DNA of 35,503 bases. It comes from JBGCEZ01 sp045106735 (GTDB taxonomy: Bacteria > Planctomycetota > Phycisphaerae > Phycisphaerales > SM1A02). The stretch is from the NCBI GenBank assembly GCA_045106735.1, contig JBGCEZ010000066.1:1-35503 (forward strand). Direction: 5' to 3'. Below the pieces are notes generated by a model. It had not been told where the DNA came from, searched no databases, and saw only the letters and a program-made list of their open reading frames with translations. Below, in pieces: positions 8,466-15,445 of the stretch. Numbering within the stretch: the first letter of the stretch is position 1; each line of letters starts with the position of its first letter. The position numbers and the translations under genes were made by a program.

Positions 8466-9401
8466 ATGCCCCGGCTGCACACCATCGACCTTGCGTACCT
8501 TGGCACTCCGGAAGCGATCGCGGCTTACGCGATCGAGACCGACGACGGCGTGGCCCTGATCGAGTGCGGCCCGGCCAGTACCCGCGAAGCGCTGACCGCC
8601 GGACTCGCCGCGTTCGGCGCGGCGCCGGCCGACGTGCGGCACCTGTTGGTCACGCACATCCACTTTGACCACGCCGGAGCCGCCGGGTGGCTGGCCCGCG
8701 AGTCGCCGGAGGCCCGCGTGCACGTCCACGCGTTCGGGGCCAAGCACCTGATCGACCCGTCCAAGCTCATCAACAGCGCAACGCGGATCTACGGCGACGA
8801 CATGGACCGGCTCTGGGGCCCGATCCTGCCGATCCCCGCGGAACGGGTGGTGGCGGTGGAAGACGGCGACGCGCTCCGCTTCGGCGGACTCACGATCACC
8901 GCGATCGAAACGCCCGGGCACGCGCGGCACCACCACGCGTACGCCACGGAACTCGATGGCGAGCGCCTCTGTTTCACTGGCGACGCAGCGGCGGCGGTCG
9001 TGCGCGAGGCGCCGACGTTCATCTCGCTGCCCGCGCCGCCGCCGGAGTTTGATCCGCAGCAGTGGGCCGCGTCGATCGCTCGCCTCCGCGATGGCGGCCA
9101 CGATGCGATCTACCCCACGCACTACGGCCGCATCGACGATCCCGCCGCCCACCTGGACCGCGTGGCCGCATCGATCGACGCGCACGTTGCCTGGATCACC
9201 GAGCGACGGGCCGCGGGCGACGATGCCGCGGCGATGGCCGAGGACTACGCCGCTTGGTTCATGGCCCAGGCCGACGCGGCCGAGGTGCCGGCGGCCAAGC
9301 GGGCGTTCTACGCCAAAGGTTCGCTCGTGAACATGAACCTCGCCGGCGTCCTCCGATGGCGACAGAAGCTGGACGAGGCGGCGGCGGCGAAGCAGGACTG
9401 A
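8466..9401 (+). CDS. MBL-fold metallo-hydrolase
   Basis: A 311-residue metallo-beta-lactamase-fold hydrolase, probably cytoplasmic because no signal peptide is visible. The metal-binding set is present: HIHFDHAG (HxHxDH) near residue 64, the third-shell histidine in TPGHARHHH, the bridging Asp in CFTGDAA and the last His in YPTHYGR. The order and spacing fit the glyoxalase II-like or hydroxyacylglutathione hydrolase-like branch. The C-terminal 90 residues are an alpha-helical, Ala-rich extension that may shape the active site. The substrate cannot be told from sequence. The ATG follows directly on a low-complexity stretch with no clear ribosome binding site. It converges with the minus-strand gene at 9929. 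Confidence 0.92.
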   Translation: MPRLHTIDLAYLGTPEAIAAYAIETDDGVALIECGPASTREALTAGLAAFGAAPADVRHLLVTHIHFDHAGAAGWLARESPEARVHVHAFGAKHLIDPSKLINSATRIYGDDMDRLWGPILPIPAERVVAVEDGDALRFGGLTITAIETPGHARHHHAYATELDGERLCFTGDAAAAVVREAPTFISLPAPPPEFDPQQWAASIARLRDGGHDAIYPTHYGRIDDPAAHLDRVAASIDAHVAWITERRAAGDDAAAMAEDYAAWFMAQADAAEVPAAKRAFYAKGSLVNMNLAGVLRWRQKLDEAAAAKQD

Positions 9402-9539
9402 CGCCCCTGGGCGGCGGGCCTGACGGGCGGCGGCGCGGATGGCGGACGCGGAGCCGAACTCGGAGCCGGCTGAGCGACTGAACGGCGGCTTCGGCCGCCA
9501 CGCGTACGGCTGCCCCCCCAAACGAGTCGAACGGGGCAG

Positions 9540-9590
9540 AAAAATACCCCGGGCGCACCGCACGACATTGCGTCGCACGAGCACCCGGGG
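9540..9590 (-). terminator. Intrinsic terminator for the minus-strand transcript
   Basis: Read on the minus strand, CCCCGGGTGC pairs with GCGCCCGGGG, and the stem is followed by TA and five Ts (9540-9544). It lies about 340 bases beyond the stop of the PEP-CTERM-like gene, so the tandem array at 9799-9901 would be transcribed in its 3' untranslated region. Confidence 0.65.
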
Positions 9591-9798
9591 CGAGGAGGAT
9601 GGGCGGACAGCGCCCTGGAACAGCGCCACCCACCCAATCACCGTACGGCCGCCGAGCGCGGACGCCCGATCAACCGGCCAGAACGCCGCTGATCTGCGGG
9701 GCTTTCCCCGTTCGATGTGGCCAGACGCCGCGCGAGCATGCGTCCTGGGTGCCCGTCTGCGCACTCGGTCGTCCGGCGAGCGGCGGGTAAGTCGCCGG

Positions 9799-9901
9799 GC
9801 ACGTCACCGGCACTTCACCGGCACGTCGCCAGCACTTCACCGGCACTTCACCAGCACCTCACACCAGCACGCCACACCAGCACGCCACCGGCACGTCGCC
9901 G
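9799..9901. repeat. 11-bp tandem array
   Basis: Nine consecutive units with consensus GCACNTCACCG (9799-9809, 9810-9820 and so on). Seven units are 11 bp; two adjacent ones (9854-9879) are 13 bp through a CA insertion (GCACCTCACACCA). Intergenic, downstream of the PEP-CTERM-like gene. Confidence 0.85.
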
Positions 9902-9928
9902 GGCAACTCGTCCGCGAACCGGGCGGGC

Positions 9929-10558
9929 TCAGTCGGACCGCCGCCGCGAGTTTCCAACAAGGAACAGTCCAGCGAACGCGGCCAGCCCGGCCGGTGCCGG
10001 AATCGTCACCGTCGGCACGGTCGGATCGGCGGTGCCGACCGCGAAGCTGTTGACCCAGCCATCAAGCGAACCGTTCGACAGCGCCCGGTCGGCCACCCCC
10101 ACCAGCGATGACGTCCAGTCCACGCCGGGATCGATGTCTTCCGCCTCGGCGGTGAAGTACTGCCAGAACGCATCCGGATCGCCGACCTCACCTTCGAGCC
10201 CCAACTCGAAGTTGCCGACGAACACACCGAAGTCGCTTTCGACGAGGTCGACCGCGAGATCCGACGCACCGTTCATCGCCTGCAGCATCGTCAAGCCGGT
10301 CGCCGCATCGCCGGGATTCCACCGGTATTCCCACGCGTACGCATCGCCACCCGTCTCGCGGAAGTCGACGACGAGGTACGAAGCGTTCATCCCCAGGCCG
10401 ATCGAGGCCCGCACATCGAGAATCTGATCGTCGAATGGATTCCCGGGATCCCCGGACTCAATGACGATCGAACCCATGGCCGACATCGCCGGCCACACCA
10501 ACGCCGCCCCGATTCCGAGGATGAATCGCCGGCCGGTACCACTGTGTGCATCAAACAT
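9929..10558 (-). CDS. Exported protein with PEP-CTERM-like sorting tail (1)
   Basis: A 209-residue exported protein of unknown function. The ATG at 10558 is preceded by GGAGG at 8 bases and opens a signal peptide (basic GRRF, then ILGIGAALVWPAMSAMG). The mature part is acidic and beta-rich, with NASYLVVDF, AWEYRWNPGD and FGVFVGNFELGL. The C-terminus reads TIPAPAGLAAFAGLF followed by NSRRRSD: a PxP-type motif, a short hydrophobic helix and an arginine cluster, the layout of PEP-CTERM/exosortase substrates in planctomycetes. I do not recognise the central domain. The frame extends upstream to 10726, but only this start gives a signal peptide. Transcription probably ends at 9540-9590. Confidence 0.77.
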   Translation of the reverse strand: MFDAHSGTGRRFILGIGAALVWPAMSAMGSIVIESGDPGNPFDDQILDVRASIGLGMNASYLVVDFRETGGDAYAWEYRWNPGDAATGLTMLQAMNGASDLAVDLVESDFGVFVGNFELGLEGEVGDPDAFWQYFTAEAEDIDPGVDWTSSLVGVADRALSNGSLDGWVNSFAVGTADPTVPTVTIPAPAGLAAFAGLFLVGNSRRRSD

Positions 10559-11413
10559 GATCGCTGCCTCCGCCGCCCGGGTCGCGTCCCGCGCGGCTGG
10601 CCCCAAAGGTGGACAACGCGGCCAGCGTGGCCGAAGACCCAGCGAAGAAGCGGCGCGCACAACGAGACCGGGACCCATGGCATCGTGGCGAGCTCGCGTC
10701 CCGTTTCGCGGGGACCGTCGTCTCATCCTTCGGGCAGGTCTTCCGGCTCGGGGGTTCCACTCGGCGGCCTTCCCGTCGTCCTCAGGTCGTCCGGCTGCGT
10801 GATACGCACGCAGTTCAGCGACCCGGGGCGCGACAGTGGCCGGTCATCGGCATGGCCCGAAAGGCACACCCGATGGCCAAGTGGCGGGGCGAATCGACCG
10901 CTGGCCGTTCGCCCGCCCGTTACGGCGGCGCGTCCGCGGAGGCTTGGGGCGACGAGCGCCCGTACCTCACTTCCCTTTTCACGCGGCCGGCGAATGGTCA
11001 GCCGCGCACCCGAAGGAGGGCAGACGATAGCACGTGCACCCCGGAATCTGGGCGACCTCGGAAGTCGTGCGTGGATTTCGCCCGCGGAATTCGTTGGTGG
11101 AATTCGTTGGTGGACCTGGCGCGCTGAACTGGCCCGTTGCACCGGCGCGTCGAACTGGAGCGTTGCACTGTCCCGTCGAACTGGAGCGATGAACTGGCCC
11201 GTCGAACTGGAGCGTTGCACTGTCCCGTCGAACTGGAGCGATGAACTGTCCCGTCGCACTGGAGCGTTGCACTGTCCCGTCGAACTGGAGCGTTGCACTG
11301 TCCCGTCGAACTGGCCCGTCGAACTGGCCTGTTGCACTGCCGCGATGTACTGGAGCGATGTACGAACGCGTTGAACTGGCGCATTGACCGGGCCCGGGCC
11401 TTCGCTCTCCCGA
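10559..11413. other. Large co-directional gap containing the 13-bp array
   Basis: 855 bases between two minus-strand genes. The right-hand third is the 13-bp array (11062-11386). The rest (10559-11061) has long open frames on several strands and frames but no recognisable protein, signal peptide or RNA gene. Confidence 0.6.
11062..11386. repeat. 13-bp tandem array of 25 units
   Basis: Counted by hand: 25 back-to-back 13-bp units with no insertion or deletion. The right-hand 21 (11114-11386) are variants of AACTGGAGCGTTG and CACTGTCCCGTCG. The left-hand four (from 11062) drift to AATTCGTTGGTGG-like units, two of them identical. The two main variants often alternate. It ends 27 bases from the stop of the beta-barrel gene at 11414, so it would lie in that gene's 3' region. 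Confidence 0.92.
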
Positions 11414-12523
11414 TCAGAACGCGATGGTGAGTCCAGCGAACAGACCTTGCAGCCCCGCGTCGTAGTCCCAATCGCCTTCCCGGAAACCCAGCTCAACGAG
11501 TCGGTAGCCGAAAAATCCGCGCGTTCCGGGGGCGAACTCGAGTTCCGCCCCCGCTCGGACCTGCCAGAACGTGCCGCCGCCGGAATTGACCGCCGCGCCG
11601 AGTCCGTACTCCGCCGTCATGCGGAACGATCGCCCGATCATGAGGCCCTCGGGCGGCGCCCAGTTCAGCTCCATGCGCACGCCGCCCATCAGCGCGAGCC
11701 AGTGCGCGTCCGGCGCCTCGGTTCCGAATCCGGCGCCGGTCCCCACCCGGGTGATCGATTGATCGACGTACACCCAGCGACTCCCAAGAATCGCCGAGAA
11801 GTCGAGTCGCACATCGCCCGAGCCACGATTCGTGCTGCCACCGACGGCGGTCCAGCGGTACGGCATCCAGTCGGCGCCGAGGGAGTACATGTCCGTTTCG
11901 GTGGCGTATCGATCGCCGGCGGCGAAGTTGAGCGAGCCGAAGGTGAAGCCCCGGGCGGCATCGCCCTCCCCTTCGCTGCTGAACGCGAAGCCGTGGAAAC
12001 GCCACCGGGCGAATCCCTCGTCGTCGAGCCGCGACCATTCGATCAGCGGCGACGGTTCCAGGTCATCGTTTCGGATGTCGCGGTCGATGAAAAACGTGCC
12101 ATTGCCCGCGCCGAGTTCGACTTCACCGCCAAGGCGGGCGAACCACACCCCGGCCACGATCTCGTCGCGCTGGCCGGCCGAGGGACTGTCGGGTCCCACG
12201 CCGCCGGCCCGGGGCTGGCTGGCCGAACGCACGATCGGTCCGGCCGGGGCTTGCAGCGTGAGGCGGCCGGCCAGGGCCAACTCCATGCGCTCGTCGAAGA
12301 TGCCCGATGGCTCCGCAGTCGAGGAGGCCGGCGGGGCGGCCAAGGCATCGGCCGCCGCGGGGGCGAGGATCGCATCCGGAGCGACACGGGCGTCCACCGC
12401 CGAGGGGGCTGCCGCCGCCGCGGGCACGACCGAGAACGCCGCCGTGGCCGCGATGATTCCGATGGCGGCGGAAATCCCCGCGCCTTGAGGGTGGGCGGAC
12501 GCGGTGCGGTTCGTACGATGCAT
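11414..12523 (-). CDS. Putative outer-membrane beta-barrel protein
   Basis: A 369-residue exported protein. The chosen ATG at 12523 gives a signal sequence (ISAAIGIIAATAAFSVVPAAAAA) followed by an Ala/Pro-rich linker to about residue 75. The rest alternates polar and aromatic or glycine residues in strand-sized blocks separated by D/N/G turns (FHGFAFSSEGEG, FTFGSLNFAAG, MYSLGADWMPYRW, FWQVRAGAELEFA, GFFGYRLVELGF) and ends in GLTIAF. A terminal phenylalanine and such strands are typical of outer-membrane barrels. About 12 to 14 strands seem possible by eye. I cannot assign a specific family or ligand. It is divergent from the arfB-like gene (120 bases apart). The frame is open further upstream to 12664, but that part overlaps the arfB-like gene and has no signal peptide at its start. 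Confidence 0.75.
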   Translation of the reverse strand: MHRTNRTASAHPQGAGISAAIGIIAATAAFSVVPAAAAAPSAVDARVAPDAILAPAAADALAAPPASSTAEPSGIFDERMELALAGRLTLQAPAGPIVRSASQPRAGGVGPDSPSAGQRDEIVAGVWFARLGGEVELGAGNGTFFIDRDIRNDDLEPSPLIEWSRLDDEGFARWRFHGFAFSSEGEGDAARGFTFGSLNFAAGDRYATETDMYSLGADWMPYRWTAVGGSTNRGSGDVRLDFSAILGSRWVYVDQSITRVGTGAGFGTEAPDAHWLALMGGVRMELNWAPPEGLMIGRSFRMTAEYGLGAAVNSGGGTFWQVRAGAELEFAPGTRGFFGYRLVELGFREGDWDYDAGLQGLFAGLTIAF

Positions 12524-12643
12524 CGGGGTTCTCACGGTGCGGCTTTCTGAACGCTGACTGGGGCGGAGTGTACGGCAGCCGTGATTCGCTCGCCCCGGCG
12601 GCATCCCGCCGCGCCCCACACGCCCCCGCGCCAAAGGCTTTTC

Positions 12644-13267
12644 ATGTCCGCTTCCGACCGCCATCCCGCCCCGAACCGCGACGCCGATCGACCGGACGCG
12701 CCGGCATCACCGACCCGGCGCGACGCCAGCCCCTCGCGTCAATCGCCAGCTTCGGCCCCGGCTTCGGGCCCGGCTTCGGCTCCGTCGCCACCGCCGCGCC
12801 CCCGCCGCATCCCGGTCCCGGATCGCGACGATCCGAACGTCGTGCACCTCGCGCCCAATGTCTGGGTGCGCCGCGAAGACCTCGGCGAGCAGTTCGTCCG
12901 CGCGAGCGGTCCCGGCGGGCAATGCGTCAACAAGGTCTCGAGCGCGGTGATTCTTCGGCTTCGCCTCGACGCGATCCACGGCCTCGACGAACGTCGGATG
13001 GCCCGCCTGCGCCGCATGGCCCGGCGCCGCATCACGCGCGAAGGCGAATTGCTGATCAAAGGCCAGGAGTTTCGGTCGCAGCGCGACAATCGGCGCGCGT
13101 GCGAGGAACGCTTGATCGAACTCGTGCACCGGGCTTGGGATTTGCCACGACAACGCAAGAAGACCAAGCCCTCGCGCGCCGCCCGGGAACGGCGTCTGAC
13201 GGCCAAGCGCGAACACGCCCAGAAGAAGCAGCGCCGCGCCGGCAAGCGTCCGTCAGCCGACGACTGA
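12644..13267 (+). CDS. arfB: Peptide chain release factor-like ribosome rescue protein
   Basis: A 207-residue protein of the ArfB/YaeJ/ICT1 group, which frees ribosomes stalled on mRNAs lacking a stop codon by hydrolysing peptidyl-tRNA. The catalytic loop SGPGGQCVNKVSS (GGQ near residue 90) is intact. The C-terminal tail is strongly basic (KKTKPSRAARERR, then KREHAQKKQRR), as needed to probe the empty mRNA channel. Codon-recognition domains of true release factors are absent. It is longer than the roughly 140-residue E. coli protein because of a Pro/Ala/Arg-rich N-terminal extension of about 60 residues, which contains three 12-bp repeats (12749-12784). The ATG has AAGG at 7 bases. It converges on the DinB gene. 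Confidence 0.9.
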   Translation: MSASDRHPAPNRDADRPDAPASPTRRDASPSRQSPASAPASGPASAPSPPPRPRRIPVPDRDDPNVVHLAPNVWVRREDLGEQFVRASGPGGQCVNKVSSAVILRLRLDAIHGLDERRMARLRRMARRRITREGELLIKGQEFRSQRDNRRACEERLIELVHRAWDLPRQRKKTKPSRAARERRLTAKREHAQKKQRRAGKRPSADD

Positions 13268-13367
13268 TCGCGGCCGACCGACGGCTGACCCCGAACGACT
13301 GACCACTGCCGACCGCCGAACGATCGCGTCCAACCGGCGCGAGTCCATCTACCGCGACCATCCGCCG

Positions 13368-13862
13368 CTACAGAAACGGACGCTCCAGCGGCGGCAAGTC
13401 AACCAAGCGGCGCCACACCGCAACTTGACCGATGTGGTGGGCCGAGTGGGCGACGAGAATCTGCGTCACCGCGTGGGCGATCGTCGGCAAGATGCTGCGG
13501 TAGCGCTCGTCCGGCAACTCGCGGTCCAAGAGTTCCGGCGGCATCTCTTGAACCCGCGTGGTCACGCGCAGCGCGGCATCGCCCAGCACGGCCATCAACT
13601 CTTCGCGCGCCGGATACGACTCGCGAAGACCGAGCGGCCGACTGCCGGTGCCGAATGAACGTGTCCAATGTTCGGGCAACCACGGCGCGAGTCCAATCTC
13701 GCCGCCGATCGCCTCGCAACTCGCGGCCAAATGGCCGATCGTCCACGCTGGATGATTGATCATGCCCGAGGGCTGACGCACCATGTCTTCGGCGTTGACG
13801 TCGGAGACTTGATCGTGCAAATAGTCGATCGTGTAGCTGAAGGTGTTCAAGACGTATCGCAC
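13368..13862 (-). CDS. DinB-family (putative metal-dependent) protein
   Basis: A four-helix-bundle protein of the DinB/YfiT-like group, about 164 residues. Motifs seen: NHPAWTIGHLA in the N-terminal third and AHSAHHIGQVAVWRR near the end. These supply the conserved histidine triad, and the HxxxHxGQ form is typical of the family, whose members bind a divalent metal; several are thiol-dependent transferases. The specific reaction cannot be predicted. The start is uncertain: a GTG at 13862 has GGGA at 8 bases and fits the family N-terminus (RYVLNTFSYTIDYL), while a TTG at 13883 extends it by seven residues without a clear ribosome binding site. It lies 44 bases after purM on the same strand, so co-transcription is likely. 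Confidence 0.84.
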   Translation of the reverse strand: MRYVLNTFSYTIDYLHDQVSDVNAEDMVRQPSGMINHPAWTIGHLAASCEAIGGEIGLAPWLPEHWTRSFGTGSRPLGLRESYPAREELMAVLGDAALRVTTRVQEMPPELLDRELPDERYRSILPTIAHAVTQILVAHSAHHIGQVAVWRRLVDLPPLERPFL

Positions 13863-13906
13863 GAGGCGGATCCCACAGCTCAAGCTTGCACGGCAACTCG
13901 ATCAGG

Positions 13907-14995
13907 TCAGGGCCGGCGACCCTTCATGCGGACACGTCCGCGACCCTTGACGGTCTTGCCGATGATGAACGCCCGTTCGCCGCTGGCCCTGAGCTTGGCC
14001 ACGACACTTCGGGCGAAGCTCGGTCTCACGATCAGGGTATACCCGATCCCCATGTTGAACACGCGATCCATTTCGTCGCCGTCGACGTTGCCCTGCTTCT
14101 GAAGGAACTGGAAGATCGCCGGCGGCTCCCAAGTCGTGCGATCAATCACCGCATCCACGTCATCCGGCAGCGCACGATTGATGTTGCCCGGCAGCCCGCC
14201 ACCGGTGATGTGGGCCATGCCCGAGATCACCTTCTTGACCCGATAGCTGCGGAGGAGGCGAACGATCGGCTTGGCGTAGATCCGCGTCGGGGTGATCAGG
14301 ATTTCGCCGAGGGTCAGCGGTTCGCCAGCGTCATCGGTGGACGCGGCCAACGCGGGATACCGACGTTGAAGGTCCAGCTTCTTGCGGTCAACGATCTTTC
14401 GCACCAGCGAGTAGCCGTTCGAATGCACGCCATCGGAGCCGACGCCGATCACCACATCGCCCGGCCGAACCCGGAGCGGATCAATCGCCCGATCGAGCTC
14501 GACCACGCCGACGGCAAAGCCAGCCACATCGAAATCGCCCTCGGCGTAGATGTCGGGCATTTCGGCACACTCGCCACCAAGCAGCGCACACCCGGCGATC
14601 TCGCACCCGCGGGCCACCCCGCGGACGATGTCGGCCGTCTGTTCGGGAACTTGACGGTGCAGCCCGAGGTAGTCCAAGAAGAACAACGGCTCCGCCCCTT
14701 GGACGATGAGGTCGTTGATGTTCATGGCCACGCAATCGATGCCGATCGTGTCGACGATGCCCAGGTCGGCGGCAAGCTTGACCTTGGTGCCGACGCCGTC
14801 GGTGCAGGCCACCAGGACAGGGTCGCGATAATTGCGCTGGAAGAGTTCTTCGTCGTAGTCGAGCCGGAAGAGGCCGGCGAATCCGCCGTGCCGTCCCATG
14901 ACGCGCGGACCGTGGGTCCGTCGCATCATCGACTCAAAAAGACCGACCGCGCGGTCTCCAGCCTCGATGTCCACGCCGCTGGCGGCGTAGGTCAT
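13907..14995 (-). CDS. purM: Phosphoribosylformylglycinamidine cyclo-ligase (AIR synthetase)
   Basis: Catalyses ATP-dependent closure of FGAM to aminoimidazole ribotide, the fifth step of purine synthesis, in the cytoplasm. Family signatures are complete: TYAASGVDIEAGD at the start, DGVGTKVKLA, MNINDLIVQGAEPLFFLDYL, LLGGECAEMPDIY, GVGSDGVHSNGYSLVRK, GMAHITGGGLPGNINR and RVFNMGIGYTLIV. At 362 residues from the ATG at 14995 the length fits the family (about 345). An in-frame ATG at 15070 would add a 25-residue basic, low-complexity extension; I chose the inner start because family members begin with MTY. The DinB-family gene follows closely. No other pur gene is in the window. Confidence 0.96.
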   Translation of the reverse strand: MTYAASGVDIEAGDRAVGLFESMMRRTHGPRVMGRHGGFAGLFRLDYDEELFQRNYRDPVLVACTDGVGTKVKLAADLGIVDTIGIDCVAMNINDLIVQGAEPLFFLDYLGLHRQVPEQTADIVRGVARGCEIAGCALLGGECAEMPDIYAEGDFDVAGFAVGVVELDRAIDPLRVRPGDVVIGVGSDGVHSNGYSLVRKIVDRKKLDLQRRYPALAASTDDAGEPLTLGEILITPTRIYAKPIVRLLRSYRVKKVISGMAHITGGGLPGNINRALPDDVDAVIDRTTWEPPAIFQFLQKQGNVDGDEMDRVFNMGIGYTLIVRPSFARSVVAKLRASGERAFIIGKTVKGRGRVRMKGRRP

Positions 14996-15445
14996 CCCTC
15001 GGCGGGAAGGAGCGGATCGCTTGGCGGCGCCCGAGGCGCCGCGCCGTGAAGAGGATCGGGTGGGCGGCATAGGACGGGCATGGTATCCGTGCCCGCCCGG
15101 CGTGCCGGGCCAGGGAAACGCTCGCGACAGAAACCCGTTCGGCCCCGCCGATCGAACCCGTCTCGCCCGAACGCTTCCGAGCCGCCGGCGAGAACCCGGA
15201 TGCCCGCGGCCGGACAGGGGACGCCGCGGGCAACCGGCTGTGGGCGACAGGCCGCGGCACGCGGCATTGCCGAACCTCGGTGACAAGAAGCCGCCACCAA
15301 GACGCCTCGGCCAAGAAACTGTGGCCGCCCGAATCGGTAAGCAATGGCGGCAAGGCCGCCCGCTCGGTTTGCGGTATCCTTCGCCCGATCCCCGACCCGA
15401 ACATCACCCGATCCGATTCGTCGGATCACTCTGGAGTGACTCCGG
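14996..15445. other. Divergent intergenic region, purM / tricorn-type protease
   Basis: 450 bases holding both upstream regions. No tandem repeats and no RNA gene seen. A TATCCT at 15374-15379 could be a -10 element for the protease gene, but no fitting -35 box precedes it. An alternative purM start lies at 15070. Confidence 0.45.

Larger units (their letters stand above)
9402..9928. other. Convergent intergenic region with array and terminator
   Basis: 527 bases between the MBL gene and the PEP-CTERM-like gene. It holds a GGCGGC-TTCG-GCCGCC hairpin (9484-9499) after the MBL gene, a strong minus-strand terminator (9540-9590) and an 11-bp tandem array (9799-9901). The open frames here overlap the array and show no protein family. 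Confidence 0.6.

Noticed and set aside
6225..9764. A 1179-codon open frame on the minus strand opposite transketolase and the MBL gene.
   Set aside because: It is an antisense shadow caused by the G/C-rich third positions of the two plus-strand genes, which have complete family motifs; its translation resembles no protein.
11062..11386. CRISPR array.
   Set aside because: Units are only 13 bp, directly adjacent and variable, with no unique spacers and no cas genes nearby.
10544..11496. Long open frames on both strands across the 13-bp array, which would encode periodic peptides.
   Set aside because: A 13-bp period cycles through all frames, both strands are open at once, and there is no signal peptide or family match; the repeat composition explains the lack of stops.
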